A DNA stretch of 64,000 nucleotides from Myxococcus landrumus (GCF_017301635.1 NZ_CP071091.1:6832001-6896000), one strand, 5' to 3'. Counted from the first letter of the stretch, positions 11,084-19,941 are shown. The notes: generated from the letters alone by a model not told the origin. Numbers and translations: made by a program.

Positions 11084-11833
11084 ATGACTCGACGGAACGG
11101 TTGGATGCTGGCGGGCATGCTCTTTCTGGGCGGCGCGGCGGGGGCGCAGAACTCCGCTCCACCCCAGAACGGCACCGGTGACAGCCAGGGCATGATTCGC
11201 GCGGGAGAGGCGGACGCCATCGACCAGGGCGAGGACCTCCGCAAGCAAGCGCTCGAGGACCAGCCCGCGACGGGCGGCTCCGGTGAGCCCGATGCGCAGG
11301 CGCAGAAGTGGATGAAGGAGGGCCTGCTGCCCGTGCCCACCGACGAGAAGTCCTTCCTGGAGATTCTCCACCATGGCAACCAGATGGAGATTCAGATGGG
11401 ACAGCTCGCCCAGAAGAACGGCGCGTCCCAGGACGTGAAGGACTTCGGTGCGCGCATGGAGCGCGAGCACGGCAAGGCGGACCAGAAGCTGCTGACGTAC
11501 GCGAAGTCGAAGGGCTTCCAGTTGGGTGAGCCCCAGGCGACGACGCCGCTCGCCAAGGCCATGGGCAACACGGAGCACGCGCTCATGGAAGAACTCCAGC
11601 TGCGGCGTGGCCCCACGTTCGACCGCGGCTACCTGGCCGTCATGGTGGGCGACCACGACTCGGACATCGCCATGGTGATGGCCGGGCAGCAGCAGTTCTC
11701 ACACAACACCGAGCTGAAGGGGATGCTCGACGAGACGCTGACCATGATGCGGCAGCACCGTCAGAGCGCCTACAAGATGCTGGGCCAGGAGACTCCTCGG
11801 CAGGCCCGCCAGGCTCCTCGCGGCGGGCGCTGA
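11084..11833 (+). CDS. DUF4142 exported protein
   Basis: This 249-residue protein has a signal peptide (MTRRNGWMLAGMLFLGGAAG, cleavage near AGA-Q). A disordered Gln/Gly-rich stretch follows, then a helical DUF4142 ferritin-like bundle at about residues 85-235. The bundle has FLEILHHGNQMEIQMGQLAQ and repeated ERxHG / DHDSDI helices with His and Asp/Glu residues. The family is periplasmic and often stress-linked; its chemistry is not settled. The gene ends 15 bp from the 3' end of the convergent kinase gene. Confidence 0.82.
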   Translation: MTRRNGWMLAGMLFLGGAAGAQNSAPPQNGTGDSQGMIRAGEADAIDQGEDLRKQALEDQPATGGSGEPDAQAQKWMKEGLLPVPTDEKSFLEILHHGNQMEIQMGQLAQKNGASQDVKDFGARMEREHGKADQKLLTYAKSKGFQLGEPQATTPLAKAMGNTEHALMEELQLRRGPTFDRGYLAVMVGDHDSDIAMVMAGQQQFSHNTELKGMLDETLTMMRQHRQSAYKMLGQETPRQARQAPRGGR

Positions 11834-11848
11834 CGTCCTCGCTCCGGG

Positions 11849-13267
11849 CTACTCGATGGACACCGTATAGACGCGCTCCGTCCCGTCCGGGAACGACAGC
11901 GTCATGCGAGTCACTCCAGGCTCCAGCCCCTCGAGCTGGAGCCGGCCGGGCACCACCTCCGCCGTCATGAGGCGAGGGTCATCCACGGAGACGCGCGGGG
12001 TGCCCGAGACCAGCAAGTCGTGCGGCTTGCCTCGGTGCAGCTCGATGAGGTCCACGAGCTCCGAGGCGCCGCTGTCCTCGGGCCCCTGCCGCGCGCCGTG
12101 GGCCCGGCTCCAGAACACCAGGCCGAGCCCTCCACCCAACAGCACGAGCAGCAACGCCGCCACGCCCAGCCATCTCCACTCGCGCGAGGTGTGGGAACGA
12201 GAGAGCGCCTGCAGCAACGGCTCCATGGAGGTGAAGCGCGCCGCCGGCTGATGCGACAGGCCCCGCGACAACGCGCTCACCACCTGCTCCGGCAGCCGGC
12301 CCCTGGCTGGCCGCGGGTGAGGCGTCTGCGAGGGTTGAGCGTCGTCCACCTTCTGCTGGGCGGGACGCTCGCCATGCAGGGCTTCATACAGCGCGACGCA
12401 GAAGCTGTACTGGTCGCTCCTCGCGTCCACCCGCCGTCCCCGGCGCTGCTCGGGAGACATGTACGCGGGCGTGCCCAGCGTGGTGCCCACCCGCGTGAGA
12501 ATCAGCTCCGTCTCATCGAGTGGATTGGCTTCGGCCCGCCACCGCCGGACGAGCCCGAAGTCGGTGACCCGCACGCGCCCGTCCTTGCCCACCAGGACGT
12601 TTGCGGGCTTGAAGTCGCGGTGCACCAGTCCCTCGCGATGCGCCGCCGCCAACCCCGCACCCGCCGCGAGGAACTTCTCCAGCACCTCTTCCCAGGAGTG
12701 CTCCTTCTCGCGCAGCCACCCCGCGAGCGTCGTCCCCTCCACCCACTCCATCGCCAGGTAGTCGCGCCCCTCCGCCGAGCCCAGCTCGAAGACAGGCAGC
12801 ACGTTGGGATGGGACACCCGCGCCATCGCCTGCGCCTCGCGCAACAGACGGCCCCGGCGCTCCTCCTCCACTCCCTTGCGGGCGGGACGCAACAGCTTCA
12901 GCGCCACCTTCCGGCCCAGCCGCGTGTCCTCGGCCACGTACACGACGCCCATGCCGCCCAGACCCAACATCTCTCCCAGCACATAGGGGCCCAGCCGCGT
13001 CCCCTTCGGAAAGGCCAGGGCCGAGATGCCGGGCTCCTGCTTCGGAGGCGGCACGGAGAGCCGACGCGTGGTGGCCTCCTCCTCGCCCGGGTCCGAGTCC
13101 AGGTCCGGCAGCGTGCTCTCTCCCACGAGCGCGCGGCAGCTCTCACACGACTCCAGATGCGCCGCCAACCCCACCGCCTTCGCGGAGGACAACGCCCCCT
13201 GCGCAAGGCTCATGAGCTCCTCTTTGTCGGGACAGTTCGCGGGGGCGGCGGGACGCTGCGGCTTCAT
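11849..13267 (-). CDS. Ser/Thr kinase with zinc-finger head and secreted pilus-N-like tail (kinase B)
   Basis: This 472-residue protein starts at the ATG at 13267. Residues 12-44 form an anti-sigma-type zinc finger (C12, H37, C41, C44 in AAHLESCESC). A complete Hanks-type kinase covers about 85-350. It has LGLGGMGVVY, VALKLLRP, HRDFKPANVL, DFGL and SPEQ, so it should be active. One membrane helix follows near residues 370-390 (WLGVAALLLVLLGGGLGLVF). The roughly 70-residue outer tail resembles the pilus formation/CpaC N-terminal domain, ending GVTRMTLSFPDGTERVYTVSI. It is the last gene of a minus-strand set and lies 93 bp after a close paralogue with the same architecture. Confidence 0.85.
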   Translation of the reverse strand: MKPQRPAAPANCPDKEELMSLAQGALSSAKAVGLAAHLESCESCRALVGESTLPDLDSDPGEEEATTRRLSVPPPKQEPGISALAFPKGTRLGPYVLGEMLGLGGMGVVYVAEDTRLGRKVALKLLRPARKGVEEERRGRLLREAQAMARVSHPNVLPVFELGSAEGRDYLAMEWVEGTTLAGWLREKEHSWEEVLEKFLAAGAGLAAAHREGLVHRDFKPANVLVGKDGRVRVTDFGLVRRWRAEANPLDETELILTRVGTTLGTPAYMSPEQRRGRRVDARSDQYSFCVALYEALHGERPAQQKVDDAQPSQTPHPRPARGRLPEQVVSALSRGLSHQPAARFTSMEPLLQALSRSHTSREWRWLGVAALLLVLLGGGLGLVFWSRAHGARQGPEDSGASELVDLIELHRGKPHDLLVSGTPRVSVDDPRLMTAEVVPGRLQLEGLEPGVTRMTLSFPDGTERVYTVSIE

Positions 13268-13359
13268 GAGATGGCCCGCATCATCGCAGCCTCGTCCCGG
13301 AGGAGAAAGGAGGAGGCGCGGGATGTTTCTCCCGCTCTTCATTCCCAGTTACAAGCGCT

Positions 13360-14793
13360 TCACTTCCCGGAAACAGAGACGGTGTAGAGGCGCCGCTCTC
13401 CCTGTCGGGTCCACACCAGCAGATGGGTGGCACCGGACGCGAGCGGGGTGAGCAACAGGCCATTCTCCACGGGCTGAATATTCACCAACCCCTGCTGCCC
13501 GATGGCGATGCGCGACAGGCCCGAGAGCGCCAGCGTGCGCGGCTCCCCCATCACCAGCGGGAAGAAGATGTTGCCGCCGACCTTCCTCGCGGCTTCGACT
13601 TCTTGGTGGAAGGCCGAGGTCTCCGGGTCCCCCATGGGCGCGGGCTCCGGCGCGTCGCCACGCCACGTCCACACGGCCAGTGCCACGAGCATCGCCAGGC
13701 CCACGGTCCCCCATCCCAGCCACCGTGACTTCGCGGGAGAAGGGGCCGCGAGTGCCTGGAGCAGGGACTCCATCGAGGGATGGCGCGCGGAGGGCTCACT
13801 CGCGAGACCTCGGGCCAGCGCGGCCTGGAGGTGCCGAGGCACCTTGGAGGACTTCCTCGCGCGCGCCTCCGAGGGACGCTCTCCGTGGAGCGCTTCGTAG
13901 AGCGCGACGCAGAAGCTGAACTGGTCGCTGCGTGCGTCCACGGGGAGGCCCTGGCGCTGCTCGGGGGACATGTACGCGGGGGTTCCTGGCGCGGCGCCTT
14001 CCCGGGTGAGGACGGTCTGCTCAATGTCATCCGTGGGTGAGGTGGTGGCCGCCGCGTGGGCAGCGTGGTCTCCGCTCCTCCAGCGCCGGGCCAGGCCGAA
14101 GTCCATCACTCGTGCGCGGCCGTCCTTGCCCACGAGCACGTTGGAGGGCTTGAAGTCGCGATGCACCAGTCCCTCGCGATGCGCCGCCGCCAACCCCGCT
14201 CCCGCCGCGAGGAACGTCTCCAACACCTCTTCCCAGGAGCGCTCCTTCTCGCGCAGCCACCCCGCGAGCGTTGTCCCCTCCACCCACTCCATCACCAGGT
14301 AGTCACGGCCCTCCGAGGAGCCCAGCTCGAAGACAGGCAGCACGTTGGGATGGGACAGGCGTGCCATGGCCTGGGCTTCTCGCGACAGTCGCGCGCGGCT
14401 CTCGCCCTCCAGTCGCTCGGGCACGGGGCGCAGCAGCTTCACCGCGACCCTGCGCGCGAGCCTCGGGTCCTCCGCCGCGTACACCACACCCATTCCTCCC
14501 ACGCCCAGCAGCTCTCGCAGGACGTAGGGGCCCAGCCGCGTCCCCTCGCGCTGTAGCTCGTGCGCCAGGTCTCGCGAGGGCTTCGTCTCCCGGGATTCGG
14601 AGGAGGTGGACCCTCGTGAGTGAGGGTTCACGTCCGTCATGGAGTCCTCGGCCGCCACCACCGCGACCAGGGCCCGGCAGTCCTCGCAGGCATCCAGGTG
14701 TGTGGCCACCGGGGGGATGTCCATCGGGGGCAGTGCTCCACTCGCGAAGGCCGCGAGCACGTTCTCATCGGGACAGACGGAAAGAGGTGGCAC
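13360..14793 (-). CDS. Ser/Thr kinase with zinc-finger head and secreted pilus-N-like tail (kinase A)
   Basis: This 477-residue paralogue of the downstream kinase has a zinc finger at C7, H32, C36 and C39 (THLDACEDC). The kinase domain spans about residues 88-350, with LGVGGMGVVY, K119 in VAVKL, HRDFKPSNVL (H211-D213) and DFGL at 231. A transmembrane helix lies near residues 365-385. The outer domain contains TLALSGLSRIAIGQQGLVNI and ends GATHLLVWTRQGERRLYTVS, the same pilus-N-like fold as in its neighbours. The kinase cores are near-identical in long stretches, pointing to tandem duplication. The gene follows the stand-alone pilus-N-domain gene and likely belongs with the sigma factor upstream. 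Confidence 0.85.
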   Translation of the reverse strand: MPPLSVCPDENVLAAFASGALPPMDIPPVATHLDACEDCRALVAVVAAEDSMTDVNPHSRGSTSSESRETKPSRDLAHELQREGTRLGPYVLRELLGVGGMGVVYAAEDPRLARRVAVKLLRPVPERLEGESRARLSREAQAMARLSHPNVLPVFELGSSEGRDYLVMEWVEGTTLAGWLREKERSWEEVLETFLAAGAGLAAAHREGLVHRDFKPSNVLVGKDGRARVMDFGLARRWRSGDHAAHAAATTSPTDDIEQTVLTREGAAPGTPAYMSPEQRQGLPVDARSDQFSFCVALYEALHGERPSEARARKSSKVPRHLQAALARGLASEPSARHPSMESLLQALAAPSPAKSRWLGWGTVGLAMLVALAVWTWRGDAPEPAPMGDPETSAFHQEVEAARKVGGNIFFPLVMGEPRTLALSGLSRIAIGQQGLVNIQPVENGLLLTPLASGATHLLVWTRQGERRLYTVSVSGK

Positions 14794-14883
14794 CAGGCTC
14801 AGGGGGTTCGTGGCATCGCCATGATATCGCGAACCGGCCCCGGGCCGCGCGCCTGCGGCCCAGGGCTAAATCGGGCACGAGGA

Positions 14884-15192
14884 CTACTTCGTCTCGCCCG
14901 CGGCCTTCGCGCCTTCTTGAGTCACCACCACGGTGAACTCCTGCCGCTTGCCGCCCGCGCTCCACACCAACAGCTTGGTGGTCCCCGCCTCCTTGCCCTC
15001 GATGTCGAGCTTGCCCCCGCCCAACGTCTTCACCTCCGCCGTGTTGATGTCCCCCAGCGCCACCTTGTTCATCCCCGTCACGGTGAGCACATGGTGCTCC
15101 CCCACCTTCAGCTCGATGCGCTCCTCCGCCAGGGCGCTCGTTCCCACCAGCATCGACGCCACCAGGGCAAGTCCCTTCAGTCCGTTCCTCAT
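14884..15192 (-). CDS. Small secreted pilus-formation N-terminal-domain protein
   Basis: This 102-residue protein has a clear signal peptide (MRNGLKGLALVASMLVGTSA, then LAEE). One domain follows: IELKVGEHHVLTVTGMNKVA, then ALGDINTAEVKTLGGGKLDI and TTKLLVWSAGGKRQEFTVVV. This is the pattern of the pilus formation N-terminal domain (found in CpaC/RcpA secretins). Here it stands alone, without a secretin. The same domain forms the outer tail of the two kinases just downstream, so it may pair with or compete with those tails in the periplasm. It sits at the head of the kinase genes, about 100 bp from a relic of the sigma gene's 3' end. Confidence 0.8.
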   Translation of the reverse strand: MRNGLKGLALVASMLVGTSALAEERIELKVGEHHVLTVTGMNKVALGDINTAEVKTLGGGKLDIEGKEAGTTKLLVWSAGGKRQEFTVVVTQEGAKAAGETK

Positions 15193-15801
15193 GAGGTCCG
15201 TCCTTTCATTCGTGAAGCGAGGCTCCAGTGCCTGGCCTTCATCGAGGTGACACCGGCCACTTCGGCCCGTTGCATGGGATGGATGAAAAAAGTCGGGGGC
15301 CTATGACGTTTCCCTCAGCAGGCCCGGCATGTGCACTGGGAAACAACTGTTGAGTGGGTCGCGAAGCCACTGCGATGGGCGGATCGTCCAGTTACCGTCA
15401 TGAAGTCGCGCACCACCCACCCTTCGCTACCGCGTCCCAGCCGCTCGCCGCGACGCTCGAGCTTGCGCCAGCCAGCGACTTCACTTGGTTGGGGATATCC
15501 CCATGGAGATGCTGCATTCATCGGCGCCTGGACTGGAGGGCCTCACGTGCGCCGTCACCGCAGCAGATTGTGGCCATCCGGCGATGGTGTCACCAGGTTC
15601 GACCTGAAGCTCGAGTCAGCCCACGAGGCAGCGGGCGCTGAACCTGGACTAGAAAGCCTCACATGACTCCATAGCGCAAACAACAACGCGAGAGATGCTC
15701 CGAGCGCACGGCTTCGGGGCGTCCCTGTGAGAAGTTGTATTGGATAGTCAAGCAATCGTGTCGCTTGACCCTTTCGTCTGGAGTTTCCTAACGTTGAGTA
15801 C
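15193..15801. other. Junction region with no supported gene
   Basis: This 609-bp stretch holds the former spacer between the sigma factor and the pilus-N gene (to 15292), then the left 35-bp repeat (15293-15327), then about 470 bp of the effector island. I see no conserved frame; a 68-codon minus frame at 15315-15521 lacks family features. The last 60 bp are AT-richer (TTGTATTGGATAGTCAAGC near 15735) and probably hold the promoter of the DUF2169 gene at 15802. Confidence 0.5.
15293..15327. repeat. Left copy of 35-bp direct repeat (relic of sigma gene 3' end)
   Basis: These 35 bases are identical to 19942-19976. On the minus strand they encode the last eight residues of the sigma factor (PGLLRETS), its TAG stop and 8 bp beyond. 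The sequence diverges immediately outside on both sides. This marks the left boundary of the inserted effector island. Confidence 0.9.
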
Positions 15802-16812
15802 ATGTGGGGGTTGAAGAATCGCACGACATACGCCGCAGAGCGGAACTGGACTCGTGACAAAGACGGAGTCCATTGGTGGCTCGTCGCAGTCAAGGCAACG
15901 TTCAACATCGCCACCCAAGGGGTCCTTACACTTGCGGATGAGCAGCCCCCTCCAGTGCTGGCACCAGAGTATTTCGGAGAACCTGGCCGGTCGAGCTTGC
16001 GCTACGACTCTGATCTCCTCGTTGCGAAACCGGGGACGGACGTACTGGTTGCGGCGCACGCGCACGCTCCTCGAGGAAAGACTGCTCCAATAGTGCCGGT
16101 CTCTCTCCGGATCGAACAGGTCCACAAGGAGCTGCTTGTATACGGAGAACGCATCTACGACCGGGGAATGCTTGGCGCATCGGCGACCTCTCCACGGCCA
16201 TTCACCACACGCCCGATTCGATATGAATTCGCATTTGGTGGCAGCGACCTCACAGATTCCGATCCCCAGAAACACCGCATCGACGAAAGGAACCCCATCG
16301 GGCGTGGTTTCGTGCGGCGCTCATCTCATGTGATTGGGAAACAGGCTCATGCGATAGAATATCCACGGGGTGTTCCAGCAGAGATGGGACCTGCGGGGTT
16401 CGGCCCGATTGATGCGTCGTGGATGCCGCGACGCAAGCTTGCAGGGACATATGACGCACGATGGGTGCAGTCGAAGAAACCTCTACTGCCCGACGACTTC
16501 GACCCCGCCTTTGCGATGAGTGCCCCAACGGACCAGCGAACCAGCAAGCCCCTGGCCGGAGGTGAGCGTGTCCAACTCCTGAACATGACCCCTGACAGTA
16601 CCTTGCGCTTCGAGCTCCCGCGGATTCTGCTCGGCTTTACCACACGCATCGGCACACGGAGGGTGCCTCACAGCTCTCGATTGGTGACAGTGCTTATAGA
16701 GCCCGAGGAAAAGCGCCTGTCCCTGGTGTGGCAGAGCACGCTACGAGTTTCCGCCCCTGATGCGGACTATCTCGACGAGACGGAAATCGTCGAACTAAGG
16801 AGCACGACATGA
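15802..16812 (+). CDS. DUF2169 type VI effector adaptor-like protein
   Basis: This 336-residue protein belongs to DUF2169. It has an N-terminal VKATFNIATQGVLTLADEQP strand set, RYDSDLLVAKPGTDVLVAAH, then RPIRYEFAFGGSD and IGRGF, with the late block LPRILLGFTTRIG. DUF2169 proteins are encoded beside PAAR-type effectors and are thought to help load them on the type VI spike. It starts at the ATG at 15802 and overlaps the next gene by 4 bp (ATGA), so it is the first gene of the effector operon. Third-position base use is looser than in the surrounding chromosome, consistent with acquisition. Confidence 0.88.
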   Translation: MWGLKNRTTYAAERNWTRDKDGVHWWLVAVKATFNIATQGVLTLADEQPPPVLAPEYFGEPGRSSLRYDSDLLVAKPGTDVLVAAHAHAPRGKTAPIVPVSLRIEQVHKELLVYGERIYDRGMLGASATSPRPFTTRPIRYEFAFGGSDLTDSDPQKHRIDERNPIGRGFVRRSSHVIGKQAHAIEYPRGVPAEMGPAGFGPIDASWMPRRKLAGTYDARWVQSKKPLLPDDFDPAFAMSAPTDQRTSKPLAGGERVQLLNMTPDSTLRFELPRILLGFTTRIGTRRVPHSSRLVTVLIEPEEKRLSLVWQSTLRVSAPDADYLDETEIVELRSTT

Positions 16813-17861
16813 GAGCCCAGGTCGAGGTCGTGGCCGTCGGCGCGAGAACCCCTGTCGGGCTCACCGCCGAGAGCAGCTCAGCAGCCGTGCGAGCTGGCAT
16901 CGTGCGGTACGTCGAGTATCCGTTCATCTCTCCTCACGGCGAACCCGTCGTGGTCGCCGCCGACGGGCTGCTTGGGCCCGATATCGAGGGGAGGGACCGT
17001 CTGGTGTCCATGGCCCAGAGTGCGCTCGATGAGATTGAAACCAAGCTGGCTCATGAGCTGCTCTACGAGGGCAGACTCAGGATGTTGCTCGCACTACCGG
17101 AACCCCGCCCAGGGTTCTCCGAGGGCGACGCGGCGTGGGTAGCGGACTCCTTGGCTGCGCGCTTCCGAGCGAAGTCACCGAGCGCTCGTGTCGAGATTGC
17201 CGGACGCGGGCACGCAGGGGCCATTCTGGCGGTGGAACAGGTCATGAAGGAATGCTCCGAAAGCAAAGATGTTCTGTTCCTGGTCATGGGCGTCGACAGC
17301 TACCACCATGCAGATACGTTCGTATGGCTGGAGCGCAACCGCAGATTCGCACAGCCGGGAATCCGCAGCGGGTTTACCCCAGGCGAAGGAGTTGGATGTC
17401 TTGCACTGATGAGTGCGGGAATGCGCCGTCGCTTGCACCTCTCCCCACTGGCACTCCTGAGAGGAGCGTGTACCGCCCATGAGCGGCTGCTGCGCGACAG
17501 TGAGACGGGCTCGTTCGGTATCGGAATGACCCAGGCCGTCGCAGGCGCCATCTCGGGCCTCGACCTTTCCCGCGAAAGCGTCGACGTCGTGTACACGGAC
17601 ATCAATGGCGAGCGTTACCGCAGCGAGGAGTGGGGCTTCGTAGCGTTACGCGCGCCCTCTGCATGGAAGACACCCGGGTACAAGGCCCCAAGCGACTGCT
17701 GGGGCGACGTGGGTGCCGCGTCTGGCACACTCGAGAGCATCCTGGCGCTCCGGGCGTTCGCTCGGGGCTATGCACGAGGCCCGCGGGCACTGGTGATGGC
17801 AGGCTCTGATTCGGGGCTGAGGGGAGCAATGCTCCTGCAAGCTCCGCAGACGTCGTCATGA
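16809..17861 (+). CDS. Thiolase/ketosynthase-fold protein of a type VI effector cluster, probably non-catalytic
   Basis: This 350-residue protein has a beta-ketoacyl-synthase-like layout. VAVGARTPVGLTAESSSAAV lies at the start and LFLVMGVDSYHHADTFVWLE mid-protein. RSGFTPGEGVGCLALMSAG aligns with the glycine-rich GEGA block of ketosynthases, and a C-terminal CWGDVGAASGTLESILAL is present. The place of the nucleophilic Cys reads AGRGHAGAILAVEQ, with no Cys, so condensation chemistry is doubtful. Such proteins recur between DUF2169 and PAAR genes in type VI clusters, where a structural or chaperone role is possible. It overlaps the DUF2169 gene by 4 bp and precedes the effector by 13 bp. Confidence 0.8.
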   Translation: MRAQVEVVAVGARTPVGLTAESSSAAVRAGIVRYVEYPFISPHGEPVVVAADGLLGPDIEGRDRLVSMAQSALDEIETKLAHELLYEGRLRMLLALPEPRPGFSEGDAAWVADSLAARFRAKSPSARVEIAGRGHAGAILAVEQVMKECSESKDVLFLVMGVDSYHHADTFVWLERNRRFAQPGIRSGFTPGEGVGCLALMSAGMRRRLHLSPLALLRGACTAHERLLRDSETGSFGIGMTQAVAGAISGLDLSRESVDVVYTDINGERYRSEEWGFVALRAPSAWKTPGYKAPSDCWGDVGAASGTLESILALRAFARGYARGPRALVMAGSDSGLRGAMLLQAPQTSS

Positions 17862-17874
17862 GGAGACCATCCAC

Positions 17875-19017
17875 ATGTCGAAAGTTTCAGTGAATACGCC
17901 AAAGACCCCGGTTACCGAAGGGAGTAACGGGCTCGCCGCGGCAACAGTTCCCAACATCTGCAAGATGCCGGGGCCGCCGGCACCATTTGTCCCGACCCCG
18001 TTGCCCAACATCGGCAAAAGCGGAACAGACCCGAAGAACTATTCAAAGAGTGTCACCATCGAAGGAAAGAAGGTGGCGATCAGAGGCGCAACCTTCGGTT
18101 CCATGGGTGACGTGGCCAGCAAAGGGACTGGCGGCGGAATCGTCTCCTCCAACGTAGAAGGACCCACGAGCTTCGTGGGCCCTGGGTCCATGGACGTGAA
18201 GATCGAGGGAAAGAACGTCCAGTTGCTCGGCGACCCGATGCTTAACAACTGCGGGCCTGGCGGGAACCCCGCCAACGCGGCGACGATGATGGGGGTGCTC
18301 CAAACGACCGGGCTCGTCACTGTCGTCAATGGAGAGGACAGATGCCCCCTCTGCAGGCAACGACATGGTCAAGACAGCACGCTGAAAGAGACTCCGTCGA
18401 CCAAGGTCAGCGCTGGGCGGCTGGCACAGAGGGTCGCCAGAAAGGTGCGCAAGGGAGAACTCCCCAGCCCCTTTTCGACAATGCTAGGAGTGGTCCAGTG
18501 CAAGTGCGGACAGAAGAAAACCTATGCAGACCAATCGCGGGTGACACTTCAGGGTGTCTGCGACAGCATCAGGGAACTCAATTGGGTGGCCCCCGCAACT
18601 GGAAGTACCTCTGGTGCTACGAAACAATCGATTAAGGATTTCCTGAAAAAGCGATTCAGCCACCGCGCGAAAGACTTGGAGAAAATGTGGCAGAGGCTTG
18701 ATGCACGCGCGGATGACAGCAAGGCGGGTGCGACTTCTTCCGCAGCCTATCCGCCGGGTTCATGTGCTGGCCCAAAGGCACTCGTGCTCGCGCTAGAGGA
18801 CAAAGCCTATCCAAGCGGCCTCACCGAACGATGGTTCCACAGTCGCAAGCAATCGGTCGAGGCGAAGATCAAATTCTTCGATGAAGCGAGCGGTAAGATA
18901 GTCGAAGCCTCTTTCGGCCACGGCAAGACCGTCCCGCCGTGTTTGACCTGTAACGTCATCGTTCCTTCGATACTCTGCTCTGAAAACCAGGAAATGGAAT
19001 GTCGGCACCCTCAATAG
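17875..19017 (+). CDS. PAAR-like (DUF4150) effector with deaminase-like C-terminal domain
   Basis: This 380-residue protein begins with a DUF4150 PAAR-like spike tip (about residues 1-150: VPNICKMPGPPAPFVPTPLP, then GDPMLNNCGPGGNP). A Cys-rich middle follows (CPLC at 157-160 and CKC at 209-211), suggesting a zinc-binding linker. The C-terminal domain carries SCAGPKAL at 296-303 and VPPCLTCN at 353-360. This matches the C-A-E ... PCxxC layout of toxin deaminases but with Gly299 at the usual catalytic Glu. The likely role is a type VI-delivered effector modifying nucleotides or nucleic acids, if still active. AGGAGA lies before the ATG. The immunity gene starts 19 bp inside its 3' end. Confidence 0.75.
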   Translation: MSKVSVNTPKTPVTEGSNGLAAATVPNICKMPGPPAPFVPTPLPNIGKSGTDPKNYSKSVTIEGKKVAIRGATFGSMGDVASKGTGGGIVSSNVEGPTSFVGPGSMDVKIEGKNVQLLGDPMLNNCGPGGNPANAATMMGVLQTTGLVTVVNGEDRCPLCRQRHGQDSTLKETPSTKVSAGRLAQRVARKVRKGELPSPFSTMLGVVQCKCGQKKTYADQSRVTLQGVCDSIRELNWVAPATGSTSGATKQSIKDFLKKRFSHRAKDLEKMWQRLDARADDSKAGATSSAAYPPGSCAGPKALVLALEDKAYPSGLTERWFHSRKQSVEAKIKFFDEASGKIVEASFGHGKTVPPCLTCNVIVPSILCSENQEMECRHPQ

Positions 19018-19754
19018 AACTTGAGATGGAAGAACTGCTCCTGAGAATCGCGCCAGAACTCGCGGAGCAGTGGCAGGGAGCTCCCCCTGACATGATTGCA
19101 CGGGTCGAGAAGATCGCAGGCCGCCCTTTACCTCCGTTCTACCATTGGTTCCTGAGTCGCATGGGAAAGAGCATGGGGACTCTTGCGTATCCGACTCTCG
19201 ACTTTTCAGCAGAGCGCATTCTCGCCTGCTACGCCGAGAAACTGGTCGCCCCCGATTCCCGATTCCTGCTCATTGGGCATGAGTCCAATGAGCTCATGCC
19301 ATTACATGTCTTCTACGATTTCGACGAGCCGGCGCGGGAGGATGCTCTGGTGACGGAACGGGATGCCATGGGTGGTGAGCTCTACGATAGATTCGAGACT
19401 CTCCGAGAGATGTTGGCATGGGGTGCTCTTTTGAGATTCAGGGTCAACAAGATGCCGCAGAAGTGTGAAGGCATTCTTTCGAGCGATGATCCAGACCTTC
19501 TCTCGCACCTCGACCCATTGATGAGCAGCCTTGGATTCATCAAGCCGATTCCTACCGGGCCCCGCTGTGGCCTCTACGAGCGACACGACGCGGTCATGAT
19601 ATGCAAACGCACGCCAAGGGAAGAACTGCTGGGTCACCAGGCCTTCAGGCTTGGTGGCCGCGACGCAGGAGTCCTCAGGAAGATTCTGGGTCGGATGGCT
19701 ACCGAATCCTCGCTGGAGGTCGAAGTCGACGAATGGACTCCGGCGCTGCGATGA
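18999..19754 (+). CDS. SUKH (SMI1/KNR4) family immunity protein
   Basis: This 251-residue protein has an N-terminal SMI1/KNR4-like segment, IARVEKIAGRPLPPFYHWFL, the classical 'E...lg..LP..y..fl' opening of SUKH immunity proteins. A longer mixed alpha/beta tail follows and no signal peptide is present. It overlaps the effector gene by 19 bp, the normal toxin-immunity arrangement, and should act in the cytoplasm to protect producer and kin. The specific pairing with the deaminase-like domain is inferred from position. A weak AGGAA site precedes the ATG inside the effector gene. Confidence 0.8.
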   Translation: MSAPSIELEMEELLLRIAPELAEQWQGAPPDMIARVEKIAGRPLPPFYHWFLSRMGKSMGTLAYPTLDFSAERILACYAEKLVAPDSRFLLIGHESNELMPLHVFYDFDEPAREDALVTERDAMGGELYDRFETLREMLAWGALLRFRVNKMPQKCEGILSSDDPDLLSHLDPLMSSLGFIKPIPTGPRCGLYERHDAVMICKRTPREELLGHQAFRLGGRDAGVLRKILGRMATESSLEVEVDEWTPALR

Positions 19755-19941
19755 CCCTGTGAACGGAGATGGGGGGCTTGTACGGCCGCACGCAAATGCG
19801 CCCGCTGCCTCGCGAGCCTTCAAGGTCCTGCTTCGCGAAGCCCGTGTCGCCTACCACCAACGCTTCCAACGTCGGCACTGGCTCAGCGGACCTCATTCGA
19901 GCAGAGGAACAGGGCAAGAGACACCTGCCGGCATGAGTGAA
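19755..19941. other. Right end of the effector island
   Basis: These 187 bp lie between the immunity gene and the right 35-bp repeat. On the minus strand a short piece reads LVVGDTGFAKQ, faintly like the 'vvDeTGfpKkG' block of IS701-type transposases. It is too short to call. No intact gene is seen. Confidence 0.4.

Larger units (their letters stand above)
15328..19941. mobile_element. 4.6-kb type VI effector island between 35-bp repeats
   Basis: The segment lies between perfect 35-bp repeats derived from the end of the sigma factor gene. It contains four tightly packed plus-strand genes: DUF2169 adaptor, thiolase-like protein, PAAR-deaminase-like effector and SUKH immunity. Base use is visibly less GC-biased at third positions than in flanking genes. 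No recombinase gene lies inside, so movement must use homologous exchange or an enzyme supplied in trans. Removing it with one repeat copy restores a minus-strand order sigma, pilus-N protein, kinase A, kinase B. Confidence 0.8.

Noticed and set aside
15315-15521. 68-codon minus-strand frame beside the left 35-bp repeat
   Set aside because: It has no motif, and its frame differs from that of the sigma gene remnant it overlaps.
19755-19941. Possible IS701-type transposase remnant (LVVGDTGFAKQ)
   Set aside because: Only about ten residues resemble the family and the flanking sequence does not continue the match.
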